Assembly (NCBI GenBank): GCA_038239305.1
Contig: JBBSEW010000010.1
Span: 1-64,000 of the forward strand
Direction: 5' to 3'
From: JALYUA01 sp038239305
GTDB taxonomy: Bacteria > Acidobacteriota > Thermoanaerobaculia > UBA5066 > Gp7-AA6
Length of the DNA stretch: 64,000 nt
How positions within the stretch are numbered: position 1 is the first letter of the stretch; the number at the start of each line of letters is the position of its first letter. Under the pieces are notes generated by a model. The model worked only from the letters and a program-made list of their open reading frames with translations, made no database searches and was not told the origin of the DNA. Positions 39,919 to 47,264 of this stretch are shown here, piece by piece. The position numbers and the translations under genes are program-made.

Positions 39919-41421
39919 GTGACGGGCGCGCGCCGGAGCCAGGGAAGCGGCCCGGAAAGCGCCGCTTCCCGTCTGGGCGCCACGTTCCAAGGCGCATTCC
40001 CAAGCGAAGGCGAGGGACGCGCCGACGCTGTGGGGTTTCTGCTGCTGCTCGTCACCCTGGCTCTGACCGCGGCCGTCGACCCGCCGCTCGCGCCTCTGAC
40101 GATTCTCGGTCGGTCTCACAACGGCATCCTCGGTCCCGTCGTCGGGACCCGGCTCGTGGAGTTGTTCGCGTTTTTGACCACGTTCGTCACGTTTTTCTCT
40201 CGATCGAGCGCACGCCCGCTCCGCCCCCTCGCCCTTCCTCTGGCAGCGCTGGCCGGCGTCGTGGTGGCCGGACTGGGACAGCTCGTTCCCCTGCCGGCTG
40301 GATGGCTTCGGATTGCGTCTCCGGTGAACGCACTAATTTATCACGACGCCCGCGCCACCCTGTCGCAATTCGGGGCCGCTCTGCCTTCGAATCGGATCTC
40401 GATCGCTCCGACCGAAACCGCCGGCGTCCTGCTAGTCGTGCTCGCGGCGGGGGCCCTTTTTCTCTCCGCGGCCAGTCTCGTCCGGAGCCGTGCCCGACTG
40501 CGCCTTCTGGCGGCCGTGCTCTTCCTTTCGGCGGCGGCCGGCGCAGCCCGCGGCATGGCCGAAGGGTTTCCAGGCCGGCCGGCGGGCGGGGCGGACGGAT
40601 GCGCGGCGCGACTCGAAATCGCCGCGGCGATCGGCTTTGCCTTCGTCTGGGCCGAGATCCTGACCGGGCGCGCTCGGTCGACTCCCGGGCTCGACCCGTC
40701 CGAGAGGATCGAGCGCCGGATCCTTCCCCTCGCGGGCCGCATCGCCGCGTGGGCCGGCGCCGGCGCCGGCGCCCTCGTAGTCGCGTCCGGCTCGCGATCG
40801 GGCGCCGCCGCGGCCACTATCGCCGCCGTTCTCCTCCCGCTCGCGGCGATCCTTCACGCGCGCGCGCGCCGCCGGTGGAGGGCGGCCTTCGGGCTCGCAG
40901 CGGGAGCCGCCGCTTTCGCCGCCGCCGCGTACCTCCTGTTCGGGAGGCCGGGCACCGTGGGCGACCTGCTCCGGCGCGATCCCGCCGCGGCTAACACCGC
41001 TTCCTCCGCCGCCTCGATCGAGGCCTGGAGGCAATTTCCGATCTTCGGGTCGGGGATGGGGACGTTCGCGGAGGGGTTCGCGCGCGTGCAGAAGAGCGCG
41101 ACGCCGGAGCGGATGCGCGAGCCGGGCAGCGACGTGTTCGGATGGCTCGTGACGACGGGCGCCGTCGGCGCGGCACTCGCCACCCTCCTCGCCTCTTCCG
41201 TGTTGTTCCTCCTGTGTCGAGCCTGGCTCCGGCAGAAACATCGGGAGGAGAGCGCCTACGCTCTCGGCGGAGCGGGAGCGCTCCTTTCGATTCTCGTGCA
41301 GGGGCTGGGCGCGCCCGTCCTCACTGGAACTGCGGTGCCGATCGCGCTCGCGGTCCTTCTCGGAGCCTCCTGGGCGGCGGCGCGGGCGGGATCGAATGAG
41401 AAGGAAGACTTTTTGAGGTGA
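39919..41421 (+). CDS. O-antigen ligase/polymerase-like membrane protein
   Basis: About 500 residues with ten or so hydrophobic segments. It fits the Wzy/WaaL superfamily: a long periplasmic loop between I-Y-H-D-A-R-A-T and the late T-A-S-S-A-A-S-I-E-A-W-R-Q-F-P-I-F-G-S-G-M-G-T-F, followed by a helix pair. The usual His of the catalytic loop (H-N/H-T-E-Y) seems missing, since the motif reads E-P-G-S-D-V-F-G-W. It reads away from the barrel gene, so the two share a divergent promoter region. The start is uncertain: GTG 39919 is given, GTG 40030 would begin right at the first helix and has a GAGGGA site 12 bases upstream. The gene may be part of the glycan system but on its own transcript. Confidence 0.75.
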   Translation: MTGARRSQGSGPESAASRLGATFQGAFPSEGEGRADAVGFLLLLVTLALTAAVDPPLAPLTILGRSHNGILGPVVGTRLVELFAFLTTFVTFFSRSSARPLRPLALPLAALAGVVVAGLGQLVPLPAGWLRIASPVNALIYHDARATLSQFGAALPSNRISIAPTETAGVLLVVLAAGALFLSAASLVRSRARLRLLAAVLFLSAAAGAARGMAEGFPGRPAGGADGCAARLEIAAAIGFAFVWAEILTGRARSTPGLDPSERIERRILPLAGRIAAWAGAGAGALVVASGSRSGAAAATIAAVLLPLAAILHARARRRWRAAFGLAAGAAAFAAAAYLLFGRPGTVGDLLRRDPAAANTASSAASIEAWRQFPIFGSGMGTFAEGFARVQKSATPERMREPGSDVFGWLVTTGAVGAALATLLASSVLFLLCRAWLRQKHREESAYALGGAGALLSILVQGLGAPVLTGTAVPIALAVLLGASWAAARAGSNEKEDFLR

Positions 41422-41926
41422 CGGGTGTCGGCTGTTGGCGGTCGGCTGTGTTGTTCGAATCTCGCGATCTCGCGATCTCATGATCTCGCGATCAATCGAA
41501 CTATCGAAATATCGCGCATCGGAGGAGCGCGTTCGACGAGTCAGAATCGGGTGATCGGGTGATCAAACAAGGGAATCGGATGATCGGAGGATCGAGAAGA
41601 GGAGACTGCCCTTCATTCCCCGTCCTCTCCGCCGTGAGAGGACCGCTCCTTCGCCGGATACCGGAAGCTTCGCGGGAGAGCCCGACGTCGGCGGAGCTCC
41701 CGCACGAGGCCATGAGTGAGGGAGCACGCCGAATGCGAGCTGTCGCCTCTCGGCTGCTGCGACCGAACGACGAGCGGGGGCCGGGATTTCATCTTCCGCA
41801 ACGAGGCCCCCGCGTGCCTCGGGCGGGGGGCGTAGCCGGCGTCGGGCGGGTTTCGAGCGCCGCCGGCGCCATTTCGGCCGTTTAGCGGGCTCCGGTTTGC
41901 GAAGGGAATGCCGCGGCCGAAGCCGC
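41422..41926. other. Non-coding spacer with degenerate repeats
   Basis: No credible gene is visible in either strand over this ~500-base stretch. Small open frames here have compositions unlike real proteins. Its first part holds 8-bp periodic repeats (separate entry) and a short direct repeat gtcggctgt. The second part (about 41600-41900) is ordinary G+C-rich sequence. No obvious hairpin terminator for the membrane-protein gene was seen, though the gene ends in an A/T run. Confidence 0.5.
41459..41596. repeat. Degenerate 8-bp tandem repeat region
   Basis: Units of eight bases run in phase from 41459: atctcgcg, atctcgcg, atctcatg, atctcgcg, atcaatcg, aactatcg, aaatatcg. A second cluster starts near 41543 with gaatcgg, gtgatcgg, gtgatcaa and again gaatcgga, tgatcgga, ggatcgag around 41573-41596. 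All variants are rich in gatc and atcg. It looks like a decayed satellite or slippage-prone spacer. Confidence 0.75.
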
Positions 41927-41941
41927 TGCTATTCTCTGCGC
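41927..41941 (+). promoter_or_regulatory. Candidate extended -10 promoter of folD
   Basis: TG-c-TATTCT at 41927-41935 matches the extended -10 pattern. The GTG start of folD follows six bases after the hexamer, where transcription would begin. No ribosome-binding site can lie between, so the mRNA would be leaderless. No -35 hexamer at normal spacing is evident. Confidence 0.4.
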
Positions 41942-42913
41942 GTGAACGACGGCCCCGGAGCGGGCGCCCGCCTCCTGGACGGCGCGGCCCTCGCGAAAAC
42001 GATCCGCGAGAGCGCCCGGCGCGATGCCGGCCTGGTCTCCGAGGGAGGACGCGCGCCTCACCTGCGCGTGATCCTGCTCGGCTCGGATCCCGCTTCCGAG
42101 ACGTACGTCGCCGCGAAGACGAAGGCGGCGCGCGAGGCCGGTTGCACCGCGGAAACGGTCCTCCTTCCCTCGGGCACTCCTCCGGCCGCGCTCCTCGCCG
42201 AGGTCGCGCGCGCCAATCGCGATCCGGGAGTCGACGGGCTTCTCGTGCAACTTCCGCTCGAGGCGGGCCATGATCCGCGCCGGGTCTTCGACGCGATCGA
42301 TCCGCGCAAGGACGTCGACGGCATCCACCCGGAGAACGTGGGTCTCCTCCACCAGGGACGCCCGCGATTCACTCCCTGCACGCCCGCGGGAATCCTGGCC
42401 ATGCTGGACTCGGGGTCCGTGCCGATCGCGGGCCGTCGCGCGGTGGTGCTCGGCCGGAGCGACATCGTCGGCAAGCCCGTCGCCGCGCTGCTTACCTCTC
42501 GCGACGCCACCGTCACGCTCTGCCATTCGAAGACGCCGGACCTCGCGGCCATCTGCGCCGAGGCCGATATCCTGATCGCCGCCATCGGGCGTCCGGGATT
42601 CGTCACGCGAGCGCACGTGAAGCCGGGCGCCGCCGTGATCGACGTGGGCATGAACCGGCTCACCCCGCAGAGTCCCGCACCCGAAGGCCTTCTGGCCTCG
42701 TCGCGGGTCCGGCGCCTCCTCGCCGAGAAGGGCCGCGTGCTGGTGGGCGACGTCGACTTCGACGATGTCGCTCCGGTCGCCGGTTGGATCAGCCCGGTGC
42801 CCGGGGGCGTCGGACCCCTTACGGTCGCCATGCTGCTCGTGAATACGATCCGGGCGGCGCGGCTCGGGCGCGACCGCCGGGACCGCGAAGAGATGGATCC
42901 CCTCACCCTCTGA
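41942..42913 (+). CDS. folD: Bifunctional methylenetetrahydrofolate dehydrogenase / methenyl-THF cyclohydrolase
   Basis: 323 residues, slightly longer than the usual ~285-300. The catalytic Y-x-x-x-K lies in S-E-T-Y-V-A-A-K-T-K, the folate site in G-L-L-V-Q-L-P-L-E, and the NADP loop in V-L-G-R-S-D-I-V-G-K-P-V-A-A-L-L. I-D-P-R-K-D-V-D-G-I-H and P-C-T-P-A-G-I complete the family pattern. It interconverts 5,10-methylene- and 10-formyl-tetrahydrofolate. I chose GTG 41942 since it gives the standard N-terminus (A-R-L-L-D-G); a TTG at 41897 would add 15 odd residues. It makes the formyl donor that the sugar formyltransferase at 444-1415 would use, but the distance argues for coincidence. Confidence 0.95.
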   Translation: MNDGPGAGARLLDGAALAKTIRESARRDAGLVSEGGRAPHLRVILLGSDPASETYVAAKTKAAREAGCTAETVLLPSGTPPAALLAEVARANRDPGVDGLLVQLPLEAGHDPRRVFDAIDPRKDVDGIHPENVGLLHQGRPRFTPCTPAGILAMLDSGSVPIAGRRAVVLGRSDIVGKPVAALLTSRDATVTLCHSKTPDLAAICAEADILIAAIGRPGFVTRAHVKPGAAVIDVGMNRLTPQSPAPEGLLASSRVRRLLAEKGRVLVGDVDFDDVAPVAGWISPVPGGVGPLTVAMLLVNTIRAARLGRDRRDREEMDPLTL

Positions 42914-43048
42914 ACCTCCCCTCCCGCGGTCGATGGACGTTCGTTCGGGGGGCTCCCCTCTCCTCTCCTCCACGCGCCCACAGGAGCGCCGGGAGGAGCG
43001 AATTCGCCCCTTCCACGATACCGCCGCCCTCCCCGAGCCCGCACTCTG

Positions 43049-43065
43049 CGGCGGGAGACCCGCCG
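43049..43065 (+). terminator. Terminator-like hairpin downstream of folD
   Basis: CGGCGGG and CCCGCCG form a perfect 7-bp stem with the 3-base loop AGA, ~135 bases after the folD stop. Only a weak pyrimidine run (TCTCTT) follows, so termination efficiency is doubtful. Confidence 0.4.
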
Positions 43066-43097
43066 TCTCTTCGGCGGAACGGGCGGCGCAGGATTTC

Positions 43098-43260
43098 AGA
43101 ATCCGGTTTCAGGTAGAAATTCGTAATTATTTAGAATATTCATGATTTTATTAGTCTGATCTGCTCAATTTACTAAATAAATAAGTGTTTTGCCTTATTA
43201 AACAGAATTACGCATTCAAGCTTGTAATACGAAGAACTTCGTACTACTTTTCTCGTATGA
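43098..43260 (+). promoter_or_regulatory. A+T-rich promoter island before the BlaI-like gene
   Basis: Within ~160 bases composition falls to about 30 % G+C, in sharp contrast to both flanks. The stretch includes many TA-rich hexamers (for example tgtaat at 43223-43228 and ttgcct at 43190-43195), but no -35/-10 pair with perfect spacing could be fixed. It ends with a perfect 16-bp palindrome and the gene's ribosome-binding site. It most likely holds the promoter of the repressor/protease module. The G+C-rich remainder of the 42914-43276 gap holds only the folD hairpin. Confidence 0.65.
43228..43243 (+). promoter_or_regulatory. 16-bp palindrome, probable BlaI-type operator
   Basis: TACGAAG and CTTCGTA are perfect inverted 7-base arms around a 2-base centre (AA), 33 bases upstream of the repressor ATG. 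BlaI/MecI repressors bind short dyads with TAC...GTA ends in their own promoter, and this one has that form. The A+T-rich promoter island directly precedes and includes it. Autoregulation by the product of 43277-43675 is the simplest reading. Confidence 0.6.
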
Positions 43261-43276
43261 ACTCCCCGGAGGGCGA

Positions 43277-43675
43277 ATGAAAGCCATATTCCCCAACGTA
43301 CCCCGACCGACCGACGCCGAGCTCGAGATCCTGCGCGTCCTGTGGGAGCGGGGAGAGGGCACGGTCCGCGAGGTACGCGAAGACCTGGAAACCCGGCGCC
43401 CGACCGGTTACACCACGGTGCTGAAGCAGCTGCAGATCATGACCGAGAAAGGGCTCGTGCGGCGCGACGCCTCCGAGCGGGCCCACGTCTACCGGGCGCG
43501 GCTCGCCCGCGAGGCGACGGAGACACAACTCGTGGGCGACCTTCTCGACCGCGCGTTCGGCGGCTCGGCGAGCCGACTCGTCCTCCGCGCGCTCGCGTCG
43601 AAACCCGCCTCCGCGGAAGAGCTCGCGGAGATCCGAAAATTGCTCGCGCCGGGCGGCGAAGCGGAGGCTAAATGA
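43277..43675 (+). CDS. BlaI/MecI/CopY-family transcriptional repressor
   Basis: 132 residues with the winged-helix pattern of BlaI: R-P-T-D-A-E-L-E-I-L-R-V-L-W (10-23), T-V-R-E-V-R-E-D-L, G-Y-T-T-V-L-K-Q-L-Q-I-M-T-E-K-G-L-V-R-R (recognition helix and wing), then a short dimerisation tail. It probably represses its own operon at the palindrome ahead of it and is cleaved or displaced when the adjacent M56 protease is activated. GGAGGG lies five bases before ATG 43277. Its TGA overlaps the M56 start as ATGA. No beta-lactamase gene is in sight, so the signal is unlikely to be penicillin-like by default. Confidence 0.95.
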   Translation: MKAIFPNVPRPTDAELEILRVLWERGEGTVREVREDLETRRPTGYTTVLKQLQIMTEKGLVRRDASERAHVYRARLAREATETQLVGDLLDRAFGGSASRLVLRALASKPASAEELAEIRKLLAPGGEAEAK

Positions 43676-46014
43676 ACTGGAACGAGGTTCTCGACCGGCC
43701 CTTCTTTCTGCGACTGTCCCTCTCTCTCCTCCATTTCCTCTGGCAGGGCGCCGCCGCCGCTGCCGTCTTCGCGGTCGGAGACGCCCTCCTACGCCGCCGC
43801 CGCGCCGGCCCGCGCACCCACTACGGGCTCGCCTGCGCGACGCTCGCGGTGATGGCGATCCTTCCCCTCGCCACGTTCGCCCGAGCGCGAGCCTTCCGCG
43901 TTCCCGCCTCGTCCGACTCGCGGGCCGCGGGGGCAACGGCGTCCCCGGCTTCGTTCGCGCCGGCGGGAGCGACTGCCGCACCGGGCCTCCGGCCCGCATC
44001 ATCGCAACTGTCGGAGCTCGCAAGGCGCCTCGCCGACGGGGCGGCCGGGGCGCGGCCGGCTCTCGTGGGGCTGTGGATGATGGGAGTCGCCCTGCTTTCG
44101 ATCCGCCTCCTCGCGGGATGGCGGATCGCGGGACGCTTCGCCACCCGCGCGACGGCTCCCGCCCGAGCGGAGCTGTCGGCGGCCTTCGATCTTCTCGCCC
44201 GCCGGCTCCACGTCGTGCGGCCGGTGCGGCTGCTCGAATCCGCCGCGATCCACGTCCCCTCGGCGCTCGGCTTCCTCCGGCCGGTTGTCCTCGTTCCGGT
44301 GTCGGCCCTGACCGGGCTCGACCCGGAGCAGCTCCAGGCGCTTCTCGCGCACGAGCTCGCGCACGTCCGGCGCCATGACTATCTCGTCAACCTTCTCCAG
44401 AGCGCCGTCGAGACGCTCCTCTTCTACCATCCGGCGGTCTGGTGGGTATCGGGCCGGGTCCGCCGCGAACGGGAGAACTGCTGCGACGATCTCGCGGTCG
44501 CCGTGACGGGAGACGCCCGGGCCTACGCCGGAGCTCTGGTGCGGCTCGAAGAACGGCGCGGCGCGGGACAACGGGAAAACGCCGCCCTGGTCGTCGCGGC
44601 GAACGGAGGCGATCTCTTCCGGCGAATCGCCCGGATCCTCCGCCCGGGAGAGCCGGGGCTCGAGGCCCCTTCCCCGCGTGTCGCGGGCGCCGTCGCCCTC
44701 TCGGCGCTCCTCTTCGTCGGGGCGGCCGCGAGGGTGTCGACCCTCGAAGCCTCCACGGCTCACGCCTTCTCCCGTGTTGCGGATTCGGGAGTGTTCCCGG
44801 CCGCGGACGGATCCGGGTCCGCCGCCGGCAAGACGGCGGGCGCGACTCCAGCCTCGACCGTCTCAACGGCCTCACCGGCCTCGACCGTCTCACCGGCCTC
44901 ACCGGCCTCATCGGCCTCATCGGGTGCTCCTCCCGCGCTCCTTCCGACGGGCGGGCGCGCCGGAACAACAGCCGTGACTCCGATAACGCCCGACGCCGGC
45001 CAGAATCGCGCGGTCCGGAGCGACGAGGATGCACCGGCCGAAGCGGTGAACGAGGCCACCCTCGCCGGCGAGCCGGCCGGGTATCCGGGCCGCCTGACGA
45101 CGGACGAGCTCCGGGCGTTCCGCATTCACGGCGTCACGCCCGAATTTCGTGGGGAGATCGCGGCTGCTGGATACCCCCACGCGAGCCCCGACGATCTCGT
45201 CGCGCTTCGGATTCATGGCGTCTCTGCCGCCGACATCGCCGGAATCCAGAAGAGGTTCGGCCGCGTCTCGCTCGAGCGGTGCATCGAGTTCGCCATACAC
45301 GGAGTCTCCCCCGCCTGGCTCGCGGAAATGGCCGGGGCCGGTCTGACCCGCTTCTCGCCGGACCAGGCCGTTGCGATGCGCATCCACGGCGTCACGCCGG
45401 AGTTCTTCCGCCAGATCCACGAGGCCGGCTATCGCGACGCGAGCGTGGACGATGCGGTTTCGCTGCGGATCCATGGCGTCCGCCTGGAGGACTCCCGATT
45501 GTGGGAGTCGCTCGGGATGAGCCGGCCCGGCCTGGATCAGCTCGTCTCCGCCCGGATCCAGGGCGTCGAACCGGCGTTCGCTCGGGCGATGCGGGCCGAG
45601 GGTTTTTCTGACCTCGACATGGACCAGCTGACGAGCTTCCGGATCCACGGTGTGACCCCGGAGTTCGTGCGGGAGATCAAGGCCGCCGGCCTTTCCCCCA
45701 TCTCGGCCGACGACGCGGTGGCGCTGCGAATCCACGGCGTCACGCCCTCTTTTCTGACGGAGCTCCGCTCGCTCGGCCTCGCCGTCGGTTCGGCGGACGA
45801 CGCGACCGCGCTCCGTATCCACGGCGTCCTCTCGCAGGACCTGCGGGCCCTTCGGACGCTCGGATATCAGGCCGTCACGGCCGACGACCTCGTCGCTCTT
45901 CGTATCCATGGGATTTCGGCGGACGACATCCGCCGCTCGAATCGGGAATCGGGAACACGCCTGTCGATCGACGATCTCGTCGACGCCAGGGTCGAAGCAA
46001 GGAGATTCCGATGA
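43672..46014 (+). CDS. M56 (BlaR1-type) membrane metalloprotease with C-terminal RIHG-repeat sensor
   Basis: 780 residues. Residues 1-360 match BlaR1: membrane helices near 15-37, 52-68, 128-150 and 336-353, the zinc motif H-E-L-A-H (227-231), and E267-N-C-C-D-D downstream. A Ser/Pro/Ala-rich linker (~380-470) leads to the outside. Where BlaR1 has its beta-lactam-binding domain, this protein has about ten copies of a 29-residue repeat centred on (A/S)-(L/M/F)-R-I-H-G-V-(T/S)-P-E-F, ending with a degenerate copy (D-A-R-V-E-A-R). The repeats look like two short helices each, so a curved alpha-solenoid is likely (inference). ATGA overlaps link it to the repressor before and to the repeat protein after. 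The protease should cut the repressor when the repeats sense a ligand or partner. Confidence 0.92.
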   Translation: MNWNEVLDRPFFLRLSLSLLHFLWQGAAAAAVFAVGDALLRRRRAGPRTHYGLACATLAVMAILPLATFARARAFRVPASSDSRAAGATASPASFAPAGATAAPGLRPASSQLSELARRLADGAAGARPALVGLWMMGVALLSIRLLAGWRIAGRFATRATAPARAELSAAFDLLARRLHVVRPVRLLESAAIHVPSALGFLRPVVLVPVSALTGLDPEQLQALLAHELAHVRRHDYLVNLLQSAVETLLFYHPAVWWVSGRVRRERENCCDDLAVAVTGDARAYAGALVRLEERRGAGQRENAALVVAANGGDLFRRIARILRPGEPGLEAPSPRVAGAVALSALLFVGAAARVSTLEASTAHAFSRVADSGVFPAADGSGSAAGKTAGATPASTVSTASPASTVSPASPASSASSGAPPALLPTGGRAGTTAVTPITPDAGQNRAVRSDEDAPAEAVNEATLAGEPAGYPGRLTTDELRAFRIHGVTPEFRGEIAAAGYPHASPDDLVALRIHGVSAADIAGIQKRFGRVSLERCIEFAIHGVSPAWLAEMAGAGLTRFSPDQAVAMRIHGVTPEFFRQIHEAGYRDASVDDAVSLRIHGVRLEDSRLWESLGMSRPGLDQLVSARIQGVEPAFARAMRAEGFSDLDMDQLTSFRIHGVTPEFVREIKAAGLSPISADDAVALRIHGVTPSFLTELRSLGLAVGSADDATALRIHGVLSQDLRALRTLGYQAVTADDLVALRIHGISADDIRRSNRESGTRLSIDDLVDARVEARRFR
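44851..44922 (+). repeat. 9-bp tandem repeat encoding the Ser/Pro/Ala linker
   Basis: Eight 9-base units of the type gcctcaccg / gcctcgacc / gcctcatcg follow in frame, encoding repeats such as A-S-P and A-S-T. They lie in the linker between protease and sensor part of the M56 protein. Copy changes would alter linker length without breaking the frame. Confidence 0.8.
45097..45990 (+). repeat. RIHG protein repeats of the M56 protease (about ten copies, 87-bp period)
   Basis: Copies carry core motifs A-F-R-I-H-G, A-L-R-I-H-G, E-F-A-I-H-G, A-M-R-I-H-G, S-L-R-I-H-G, S-A-R-I-Q-G, S-F-R-I-H-G and three more A-L-R-I-H-G, followed by a decayed unit. The spacing is 28-29 residues. A Gly-Tyr or Gly-Leu pair sits about 13 residues after each core. 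The copies are diverged at DNA level, so the array is not recent. Confidence 0.88.
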
Positions 46015-47129
46015 CGACACCGAATCGGCACCGCTCACCCGGCCTCCTCGCGCTCGGGGCCGCGGCCTCCCTGGCTCTCGTTTTCTCCGTCGGCGCGGCG
46101 ATTCCCTCCGATCTGGCGCGTTCCGGCGACGACTCCGGCAGTGGAACGCCGACCTCGGCCTCTTCATCTGCTGCGGCATTCGAGGGCCGGTGGGTTCTCG
46201 AGTTCGACCGGCAGGATGGACGCGTCCAGCTCACCACTCTCCGGGGTTCCGCGGGACACCGGTCGGAAAACTCGTCCCCCTTTTCGATCGAGGAGTTCCG
46301 GGATCTCCGGCGTCCCTCCGGCGCCGCGTACACGCCGGCCCATTTCGCTCTCGTGCGGGACGCGGGCACTTTCGAATTCGACGGCCACCTCGACTCCTCG
46401 GGCGGAGCGGGACGGTTCCACTTCGCCGGAAACGCCGAGTTCGCGCGAGCCTGGGAGGCGACGGGCCGTGGCGCGCTGTCCTCCGAGCAGCTCTACGCCA
46501 TGGCCGTCCACGACGTGAGCCGCAAGTTTCTCGCCGAGCTGCGCTCGCTCGGATACGAGAACCTGGCTGCCGACCGCCTCATCGCGATGCGAATCCACGG
46601 CGTCTCGCCCGACTACATCCGGGAGCTGGCGTCGCTCGGATACGCGAAGCTCCCGACCGACGAGCTCATCGCCTTCCGCATTCACGGAGTCTCGCCCGCC
46701 GGCATCCGGGAGTACGCCGCGCAGGGATACACCCACATATCGGCGGACCAGCTCGTCGCGATGCGGATCCACGGAGCCACGCCGGAGTTCGTCCGCGATC
46801 TCGCGTCCCTCGGATACAAACCGCTTTCCATCGACGAGCTCGTGGCGTTCCGGATTCACGGTGTCACCCCCGACTTCATCCGCGAATTCAAGGCTCTCGG
46901 TTACGGCAGGCTACCGGGCGACGAGCTCGTCGCCATGCGGATCCACGGCGTGAGCTCCGACTACGTGCGCGACCTTCAATCGCTCGGATACAAAGACATC
47001 CCCGTGGACGAGCTCGTCGCGATGCGGATCCACGGCGTCTCGATCGAGTTCGTCCGGAGCATCCAGGCCCACGACCGTCACGTATCGATCGACGAGCTCG
47101 TGTCCCGCAAGATTCACGGCGGCAGCTAG
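46011..47129 (+). CDS. Exported RIHG-repeat protein, partner of the M56 sensor
   Basis: 372 residues. A signal peptide or N-terminal anchor (L-L-A-L-G-A-A-A-S-L-A-L-V-F-S-V-G-A-A, ~12-30) is followed by a small beta-rich region (W-V-L-E-F-D-R-Q-D-G ... F-E-F-D-G-H-L, ~60-145). Then eight copies of the 29-residue repeat follow (first copy A-M-A-V-H-D-V, best copies A-M-R-I-H-G-V-S-P, last K-I-H-G-G-S). The same repeats form the sensor of the M56 protease one gene upstream, joined by an ATGA overlap. The two proteins may bind each other or the same ligand. I know no characterised protein that explains it. A 9-bp hairpin directly follows the stop. Confidence 0.85.
   Translation: MTTPNRHRSPGLLALGAAASLALVFSVGAAIPSDLARSGDDSGSGTPTSASSSAAAFEGRWVLEFDRQDGRVQLTTLRGSAGHRSENSSPFSIEEFRDLRRPSGAAYTPAHFALVRDAGTFEFDGHLDSSGGAGRFHFAGNAEFARAWEATGRGALSSEQLYAMAVHDVSRKFLAELRSLGYENLAADRLIAMRIHGVSPDYIRELASLGYAKLPTDELIAFRIHGVSPAGIREYAAQGYTHISADQLVAMRIHGATPEFVRDLASLGYKPLSIDELVAFRIHGVTPDFIREFKALGYGRLPGDELVAMRIHGVSSDYVRDLQSLGYKDIPVDELVAMRIHGVSIEFVRSIQAHDRHVSIDELVSRKIHGGS
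46494..47126 (+). repeat. RIHG protein repeats of the exported partner (eight copies)
   Basis: The cores are spaced exactly 29 residues apart: A-V-H-D-V, then six with R-I-H-G, then K-I-H-G. A Leu-Gly-Tyr follows most cores at fixed distance, and D-E-L-(V/I)-A precedes most of them. The copies are more alike than those in the M56 protein, so this array has probably been expanded or homogenised more recently. Confidence 0.88.
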
Positions 47130-47132
47130 GAA

Positions 47133-47156
47133 CGGGTGTCCATAAACGGACACCCG
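47133..47156 (+). terminator. 9-bp perfect hairpin after the repressor/protease module
   Basis: CGGGTGTCC and GGACACCCG form a perfect stem around the 6-base loop ATAAAC, starting four bases after the stop of the repeat-protein gene. No T-run follows, so it may terminate only partly or stabilise the mRNA end. It separates the signalling module from the efflux genes. Confidence 0.55.
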
Positions 47157-47264
47157 CGTCCCGCGATCGCGCAACGTCGCCTCGCCCGCACCGACTCTGC
47201 TCCATATTTGCAGACGTTTCGTTCGATGCGGCGCTGGCATGCGCTTCGCCCTTGCACGAGTCCG

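Noticed and set aside
41459..41596. The GATC-rich repeats as a replication origin or DnaA-box cluster
   Set aside because: No DnaA-box consensus, no dnaA/dnaN/parA genes nearby, and the units are degenerate.
43277..46014. A beta-lactam resistance sensor
   Set aside because: The penicillin-binding domain of BlaR1 is absent, and no beta-lactamase or PBP gene is in the window.
45097..47126. The 87-bp periodicity as a CRISPR or satellite
   Set aside because: It is coding, in frame, diverged at DNA level and explained by a 29-residue protein repeat.
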